Positions 54,301 through 63,300 of a stretch of 64,000 nt of DNA are shown here, piece by piece. The translations under genes and the position numbers were made by a program. Source of the stretch: Lumbricus terrestris (Eukaryota; Annelida; Clitellata; Crassiclitellata; Lumbricidae); contig OX457042.1 in the NCBI GenBank assembly GCA_949752735.1, forward strand, positions 33,402,789 through 33,466,788, written 5' to 3'. The stretch's first letter is position 1; the number at the start of each line of letters is the position of its first letter. The notes beneath the pieces were generated by a model that saw nothing but the letters and a program-made list of their open reading frames with translations, ran no database searches and was not told the DNA's origin.

Positions 54301-57300
54301 AAATTGCCTGGCGCCATATTGCATGGCACCAAATTTGTCTCCACACCAATAAAACAATTCATTCAAGCAAAATATTAATGGGCATCACAATGCAAGACCA
54401 AACAACATAAATCCCATTAACAAGGTCACAACATTTGTTTCCACAGATTTCAAGACAGTAGTTGTAACAGTTACATGTTACCTCAGCCAAACTTGTCAGC
54501 TGTGTTACTTTACAGCAACGGTTGTAATGTAGCTTAACACATCTGAAAACATTGAAAGAGAAGAGTAAGAAGCAAATACGCCCACCACCCAACCGCTTAG
54601 TTTACTCACACTGGTGCTGTACTTCGGCAGGTCCTTGTAAGTACTTCGGAAGTTGAGCAGAGAGATGAGTGGCAAGAGATAGCCAAGACTCTTGCCACCT
54701 GGACTGCCATCTTTGTTCCTTGATTGACAGATGCCAATCACGTCAAGGCCTCTCATCACAGCCGGCCAGGTGAAGGACTGTAGCTTCGTCGGACGACTTA
54801 TGTCGTACAGCCCTGGCGTCTAAACCAGAAAAGAGAAATCAAGTTCACTGGCAACAGACAATTCAAAGTAGACTGCAACATTCTGATAAATGTTTACAGC
54901 CCGCATCAATTCTTTCAATTTTTATATATTATCAAATTTAACTGACTCGAATATTTTCCAATAATTAATGTTACTGACGAAAATTGCAAAAGCAACAGCG
55001 GCACTAAAAGCTATGGACAAGATCTGGAAAAGCAAAGCCATCAAAACGGAGACAAAGCCAAAAGTTCTAAAATCTGAAGAGTCTTCAGCAGCATTATGAA
55101 TTCAAGGCATGTGTAATAACAAAGACACAGAGATGAGGATACTGGTTTCAGACACAACTGTGGGGGCACCATATACGCCCATAGCATGAATGGGCGTAGT
55201 ATCCTCACCATATACGCCCATAGCATGAATGGGCGTAGTATCCTCACCATATACGCCCATAGCATGAATGGGCGTAGTATCCTCACCATATACGCCCATA
55301 GCATGAATGGGCGTAGTATCCTCATCATATACGCCCATAGCATGAATGGGCGTAGTATCCTCACCATATACGCCCATAGCATGAATGGGCGTAGTATCCT
55401 CACCATATACGCCCATAGCATGAATGAATGAATAGATGAATTGAATGGACAATCTGGCAGATTGTATGGGCAAAATCAACGTTTGATGAACTCTCACATT
55501 CTGCATGAGATCAGCGAATGGTTGACTGCCGATGTCGGTGACACATTTGACGAACGTACTGCCGTCGACGAGTATCTCGAGATCGTCAGCCGTCAACTGC
55601 CTTGATGTCTGCAATGGAATGAAAAAATCTTGACTGTCACATGACCATGATCAGTATAATGCAAGAATCATAAAGGAGCAACATAAACAGCCATGGCAGA
55701 TTGCACACACACACACACACACAACAACGATCACAAACATCATCGTTGTTATTGATGATGATGATGAAATTGTTTTGCATTCATTCTGATAATCGGCTAT
55801 ATAGCAGAGTAAGAAGAAACCGTACAGACATACCAAAGCAATTATTTTACCATGTAAAATGACTAGGCCAGTCAAGTTTCATATATTACTTTACATAGCC
55901 ATATGGCTAAGTGTTCATCCGCCGCACAGAATAGCAACCGTCTCTTCTCATTTTCGGGTCTCTGGGACATCGTGGCTCAGTCCAAAGGTTTTGTGGCTTT
56001 ATAAGCGACCATTGGCTGAGGTTCTGTACGTTCTCGTAATGGCACCATAACCGTTTCCAGGTTAAACCAAATAAATTGAACAACTCTTCAGACAATAAAG
56101 CTAGGGAAACCTAATTAAGTAAAAGAGCTAGATAAAGTATATAGATATATATATTGAACTGTATACGTACATCACAGGAGGCACTGGGAAGAGCCAAGCG
56201 AGACGACAAATGAGCTTCGTTCAAGTCACTGGAAATAACAGAAACGCACAAAATGTTAACACTTGAGGCGATGCACAGTGCATCAAGACTGTTCACACAA
56301 TAATGCGATTTACCACTGGACCCCTAGCTCGATGTTGCCACCTCTTCTGATATTTAACCCAAGTAGGTGAACATTCCTAGCAGTTCCACCCTGCTACCAG
56401 CAGTTCCACCATGCTACCAGCAGTTCCACTATGCTACTAGCAGTTCCACCATGCTACCAGCAGTTCCACCATGCTACCAGCAGTTCCACCATGCTACCAG
56501 CAGTTCCACTATGCTACTAGCAGTTCCACCATGCTACCAGCAGTTCCACCATGCTACCAGCAGTGCCACAATGCTACCACCAGTTCCACTATGCTACCAG
56601 CAGTTCCACTATGCTATCAGCAGTTCCACTATGCTAACACCAGCTCCACTATGCTACCAGCAGTTCCACTATGTTACCAGTAGTTCCACTATGCTACCAC
56701 CAGTTCCACTATGCTACCAGCAGCTCATCCTATGCTACCCGCAGTTCCACTATGTTACCAGTAGTTCATCTATGCTACCAGCAGTTCCACTCTGCTACCA
56801 GCAGTTCATCTATGCTACCAGCAGTTCATCTATGCTACCAGCAGTTCATCTATGCTCCCAGTAGTTCATCTATGCTACCACCCGTTCATCTATGCTACCA
56901 GCCGTTCATCTATGCTCCCAGCAACCTGCAAACAATTTAAAATCAGAAGACAGTCCATCATTCTATGGATCATGGTTTAGGCAACAGTTGGTAACAATTC
57001 CAAACTGGTGCGCTTCTCAGTTCAGTGTATTCAACACTAAATAAACGGTCTGAATACAGAAGTGAATGGATCAAGCCACCGCAACTGTGAAAAGATACGA
57101 AGCAGATCATAATTACAATCGCTTGACTTCTTTATGGAGCCCGACTTCATCCGAGCCGGACTTCCCAGACGCCTGGGCCGCACCTTCTCTCACTTCTGCA
57201 GTAGCACGTCTGCAAGTACACATTCAAATATACAGTAGAAATTGCAAGTACACATACAAATATACAGTAGAAATTGCAAGTACGCATACAACCATACAGT

Positions 57301-60300
57301 AGAAATTGCAAGTACACATACAACCATACAGTAGAAATTGCAAGTACACATACAAACATACAGTAGAAATTGCAAGTACACATACAAACATACAGTAGAA
57401 ATTGCAAGTACACATACAACCATACAGTAGAAATTGCAAGTACACATACAAACATACAGTAGAAATTGCAAGTACACATACAAACATACAGTAGAAATTG
57501 CAAGTACACATACATCCATACAGCAGAAATTGCAAGTACACATACAACCATACAGTAGAAATTGCAAGTACACATACAACCATACAGTAGAAATTGCAAG
57601 TACACATACAACCATACAGTAGAAATTGCAAGTACACAGACAACCATACAGTAGAAATTGCAAGTACACATACAACCATACAGTAGAAATTGCAAGTACA
57701 CATACAACCATACAGCAGAAATTGCAAGTACACATACAACCATACAGTAGAAATCCATTGTAACAATCAGCATCATCTCCTTTGTACTGTCAATCAGTGT
57801 TATCTCCATTGTACCAATCAGTGTTATCTCTTTTGAACCAATTGATCAGTATCATCTCCTTTGTACTGTCAATCAGTGTTATCTCCATTGTACCAATCAG
57901 TGTTATCTCTTTTGAACCAATTGATCAGTATCATCTCCTTTGCAGCCAATCAGTTTTAAATACACAATACAGAGCTGTTATCATTCTAACCTGTCCATAG
58001 TAGCTTCCGGTGTCGACTTCTCAACCGGAGACCTTTTCTGAAGACTCTGAGCACTCGAAGCGTTGGTATTCGGCATCACGAAATCTAATGGAGCCGATAC
58101 GGGCGGAGGAGGCGTGCTTTGAACGCTGGATCTCAAGTGCTTTGGCAGACGGCTTTTGACGAGCGACTGGGCAGGAGACGTCTCCGGCACCGCTGCGGGT
58201 GACGAGTTCGATGGTACCTGCGGAGATTTGTGCACTTCGGTTCCACCCGCAGACAGACGCGCTCCTTCAACGGCTGAAACTGCGCCACCTGGTGAGGGGC
58301 GTCGAGTTCTGACATCGCCGCCTGGTGACGAAAAGTATTCTCTTTCCGAGCCGGACGAAACGACTGCACCACTTCTCGACGAAACAGCTCTCCCTGGTGA
58401 CCTTCGCTGACTCTCCATCTCCGACCCGGAGGACGTGGAATGACCTGGAGATGATGGTCCCCTGCGCGTTGTTTTTCCAGGCACCAAGGAGTCGTTCAGT
58501 TGAGTTCCTCTACCGACTGCTTCGGCTGCTTTAAGACCAACCAAGGGCGTCGACTGAATTGTCATCAGTGACTGCAGCAAGTTGCCTCGCCCCAGAGCAT
58601 TCGTGCTCACATTCGTGCTCACATTCGTGCTCGAGTTCGCAGCCTTGGGGGTCATCAGAGAGTCAGCAGCACTCCTTGGGCTGTTGGAGTTGATGGTGCC
58701 GAGACCACTGCAGTCTGCAGTTCGGCCCTCTTGTGGCGAGTTCTCCGAACGTGAAGCCATTTCAAACGGATCTAATTCTGCAAAGTATACAGAATTAAGT
58801 AAGAAATTAGGGGGAAAAAATCAAAGCTACAAACAAAGACAGCTACCGTTGCGAATGCATTTGTACATACCACACTGTCTTATAAAACACTGTCCTATGT
58901 CTTCCAACACTGTCCTGTGTACTCCAACACTGTCCTGTGTCCTCCAACACTCTCCTATGTCCTCCAACATTGTCCTGTGTCCTCCAAAACTGTCCTCCTA
59001 CAGTCCAGTGTCCACAAACACTGTCCTGTGTCCACAAACACCGACTGTCCTGCGTCCTCAAACATATGCCCCTAACAACAATACGCCATAGTCTTGACGG
59101 AGTGGTTGGGACGTGAATAAAGCCAGGATACTTTGTACACGTAGATTGTACCTGCTGAGTGGATTTCTTTAAGTAAGTAAGTTGTTTGCATGCACTGATA
59201 AATGTGTAAGCAAAATAATCAAATAAAATGTATATACTGGAATCTTCTGATAGTGCAACAGTTGGCAGACAAATCAAGTGGCACACCATATAAGCACGCT
59301 CATTTCATTAGTAAGTAGGTAAATGAGTAAGTAAAGCATTTGCTAACATGACATAAGTGAATCAGCTAATCAAGGAACTGCAGACCATTCCACATGTGGG
59401 GCGCGGTGGTGCAGTGGGTATGTTTGTCACCTTGCAGCCGAAGGGTTGCAGGTTTGAATCCACCTCAAGTCGCCGCGTATAGACCTTGGGCAAGTCCTTC
59501 ACTCGCAATTGCTAAGCGCTTCGGTGTGAAACTCCGATGCAGTGTCCGCGCTGAAGTCGGGAGCGCCTCTGAGTAGTGAGCGTGAAGGGGCGCTATAACA
59601 AGTGCGCATACAAACATGATTTTGCTTTCACTCTGTGTTAGGTTGAGAGTGCCGCTGACGAGTTTCTCATAAATTGGTGCTATATAAATCTACAACTTCA
59701 AATCACAAATTACAAGTCAGTGGACACCATTGTAGTGCACAATAACATAAGAGTTCAACGTTATACGACAATTTTTTAGCACCTTTAAATAATCTGCCAA
59801 AAATACTGTGGAACTGTTAAACATACCTAGTTGAAAAGATCCTATATGAATTAACATCAGTTGCAGGAAAGGGATGCTCTAGACCAGTGGCTCCCAACCC
59901 GTGGCCCAAGGCCAAAAGTGGCCCGCCAAACCTAAATAATGGCCCTCATCTCTCAAAGAATTAACAAAAATATATGAAATAATTGACAATTTGGACAGGA
60001 TATATAACAGGTCATTATTTTCTATTGCTTATTATTTTATTTTGATGTCTCCAAATAACATCAAACATTCCATTTTGATTCAATTACGACAATTTTATAT
60101 GCTTTTAACACATTCAACGCCGGCCATATTTTACCGGCTGGGCCAGAGAACATTTAGGAAAATGCGAAATTTCACATTTTTAAGAATTAGTGTTTTTAGA
60201 TATTAAAATAACCAGAAACACAATATAACACATAAACCTACATGAAAAATGTATATAGCATCTATCGACCCCGCACATGTTATCATTATATGCCAAAATG

Positions 60301-63300
60301 CAGTCTGGCTTTGAGACTTCCTCATGTCTGCGATTTTGTCTCCCAGTGGAGACAATTTTGCCTGCATGTGCTGTCGTCATCATTAGAACGTCCCGTTTAT
60401 CCTTCCATTTCAGCACGACAACTTGACCTTATCGACGACGAACAACTTCTCCATGTTGTAATCTGGTACCAACAACATCGCGTGGGAGATACTTTCTATT
60501 CGAACGAAGCGTTCCACAGAGTAGCGTCTTTCTTTTCAGAAGCTCTTTAGCCAATGGTAGACTTGTATAGAAATTATCGACATATACAGTGCGTCCTTTG
60601 TACAGCAGGCTGTCTGCCAAGGTCAAAACATTCGCCAGGTGTCACCTCTACAAGGCTGTACATCATATTCGTGCAATACAGACCGGTCTAATAACTCTCT
60701 GCAGGCCAATCATCGATAATAAATAGGTACTTTATAGGACGTAAATATACGTCTCGGGCCCAGCGGATAGCCATATTTGGGACGTATATATACGTCCCGG
60801 GCGCTGAATGTGTTAATTAATTAAATATAAGCCTTGTGGCCCCCCCTAATGTCCTTCAACTAAGAAAAAGTGGCCCTTGTGCCCTCCAACTTGGAAAAAG
60901 TGGCCCGAAAGTCCAAAAAGGTTGGGAACCACTGCTCTAGACCTCTACCTTCGACTTGGTTGTCGTTGTAAGCAGCATAATCCTTTCTGACAAGGAGTTC
61001 ATTTATGTTGAGCGTATTGGTACCATCAAGAGCGTACAGCTCAATATCGTATTTGCCGTCATTGTGCGAAAGAAACGATGCCTTCCACGACGTTGCTCCT
61101 ATGTGCAACAAGGCAACAACGGTTTCAATCATGCATCCAACAGAACAACCACATTTCTAAATAGAACAGAAAGTTCTATAACAATTTCATTCATATGTGC
61201 AACCAGGGAGCCTGGTAGCGCAATGGATAACACGCTGGCGTAGAGAGCAAGAAGCAATGAGTTTCGCACCCCGTATAGGGTGGACATGCTCTGTAGGCTG
61301 CTATTAGCACTGATCATTGCAGGCCGTCTGTTCTGTTATTTAGCCAAGATTTATGTATTCTGTGATCTGAGTTCTTGTAAATTGTTTCAACTGCATAATT
61401 GTACACTGTAACCGGTTGCTTTCTGTCAACTGGACTGTTGAATAAACGAAAATTATTAAATATTAACAGAACAATTCTGTTCTGAAATGGAACAGAACAA
61501 CTACTTGATTCTATGTGCAACAATAATTTCAGTCTTAAGAGAAACAGAATAACGTTGCAGCATAATGTAACTGAAGAAATTAAACTGAAGAAATCAGGAA
61601 TAATTTAAGAGTAAATCTTACTTTTGAAAATGTCTTTCATGAAAACTGTTGATGACTCGTCCCACTTGTGAGCAGGTCTAAAATGAAAATTGTTTAAACT
61701 AAATGCACGGAGAGAGAATGGTCAAAAACATGTTTTATAGAGTTAACACATGTAGTCTTAAAACTCAATACGTAAACTCAATGGTGACAACACCCAGTAT
61801 CATGGTATGTGATCAGTCGTTACAATGTGTAATCCCCAGTAACATGTAGGTTCAATGTCTTCCATGGAACATCTAAGTACTATATAGACTGTAGGCACAT
61901 TGAGTAGCAAGTACTACTACTTTTCATACATTATTTAAAGAAACAATATAACAATATACACATACCAAAAAAAACTCAGCTACAGAAAGATACTCATTTC
62001 ATATTGATGTCATATAGAGGGTGTTGCTTGTTCTGGTTCTCAAAGACTGTTCCTGTTCCTAGCCATCCTCGGTGCGAGGTTCGGCCGCGTCATGCACGAT
62101 GTTCCTCCAACGATTCCTGTCCTCCGTCATTCTTAGCATTTCTCCCATTTGCAAGCCCGTCCATGTCTTTATGTTGTCCAGCCAATTCCTTCTTGGCCTT
62201 CCTCTTCCTCCCGGAATTGTGCCCTGCATGATCTCTTTCTCTATGCATGTTCCCTTCTTCCTCATGATGTGACCGAAGTATATCATTTTTCTTTCTTTAA
62301 CTGTTCTTAGCATGTTCCTCTTCACACCAGCGGCCTCCATCACCCATTCGTTTGTTCATTTTTCCATCCATGGTATTCTCATGATCAATCTAAGACATTT
62401 CATCTCAAAACGCTTCTATTCTCCTCTCCTCCTCCGTCCTCAATGTTCAGCTTTCACAACCATACAGTGCCACCGGCCACACCAACGACCTCCACAGCTT
62501 TATCTTTGTTTCCTTTGCTATGTCGTGACTTTTCCAAAGACTGCATTGATGCAAATTTCCAGTGTGCCATTCTGTCCAGACAGGGATTTAATCCTAGCCT
62601 TCGGAATTTATAATTCATCATCTTAATCACTAGTCCCCTTCATCACTCATTCAAAATTTAAAGCATTTAACATAAGTTTGACACATGAGAAATTTGAGAG
62701 CAACACTTAAAATAAGAAAATACGCCTAAATTGAAAGTATTGAAACGATGTGCTTACCCTAACTTGGTATTTAGTTCAAAATCCATAAGCAATGTGATTG
62801 GGCGGATGTTGTGCAGAACACAAGACTTCACAAGGAATGGTTGCTTGAAAAACTCGTCCTTGCATTCTCTCAGCCTTAATGGACAGACAACAGTAGTTAA
62901 CATGAGCAATAATAAATTTTTTTTTATCATATCTGTAGGGGGCGGGGTGAGGCATGAGGGAGAATATTTTTAAATGAGAGAACAATGAGGAAACAAAGTT
63001 ATTAGCCCTAAGTTTGGGACGATTGCCATTCCACATGGGGGGACCAGCTACATTACTCAAACCCCGATGTACAGTCCAGTTCTGCGAACAAAAGGATAAA
63101 GACGAAAGCAAAGAATGAAATTATGATGCAGCAAACGGCTTTCACATATAGTCTGAGATATATTTAAGGTCATTTCCTTTCCCAACTGCGCTTTGAAGAA
63201 CAGCAAAAAACATTTAAAATAGATTGAATGGGAAAAAATGCCGTTTCAGGAGGTCCATAAGAATCTTACGCCTGCTTCATACATCATACGGTCCACATCG

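Noticed and set aside
55041..55614. Repeat frame HAMGVYGEDTTPI fused to exon 7
   Set aside because: The open frame runs through the exon 7 donor (gtgaga) into the 39-bp array; splicing to exon 8 keeps the helicase intact, so the array is intronic.
56367..56940. Pro/Ser/Tyr-rich frames (MLPAVPPCYQQ)
   Set aside because: They are translations of the 20-bp minisatellite in all frames.
57130..57200. Possible extra TDRD12-like exon (VREGAAQASGKSGSDEVGLH)
   Set aside because: It has a fair acceptor after ctgcag, but exon 5 leaves phase 2, which makes this segment stop, and the donor is poor. Exon 5 joins exon 6 directly in phase.
57147..57809. Long minus-strand frames rich in VYLQFLLYGCMCTCN
   Set aside because: They arise from the 32-bp array. 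Three frames are open at once, as expected for a repeat unit that is not a multiple of three.
61200..61290. tRNA gene
   Set aside because: Only the 5' half looks tRNA-like. No full cloverleaf or clear B box is visible.
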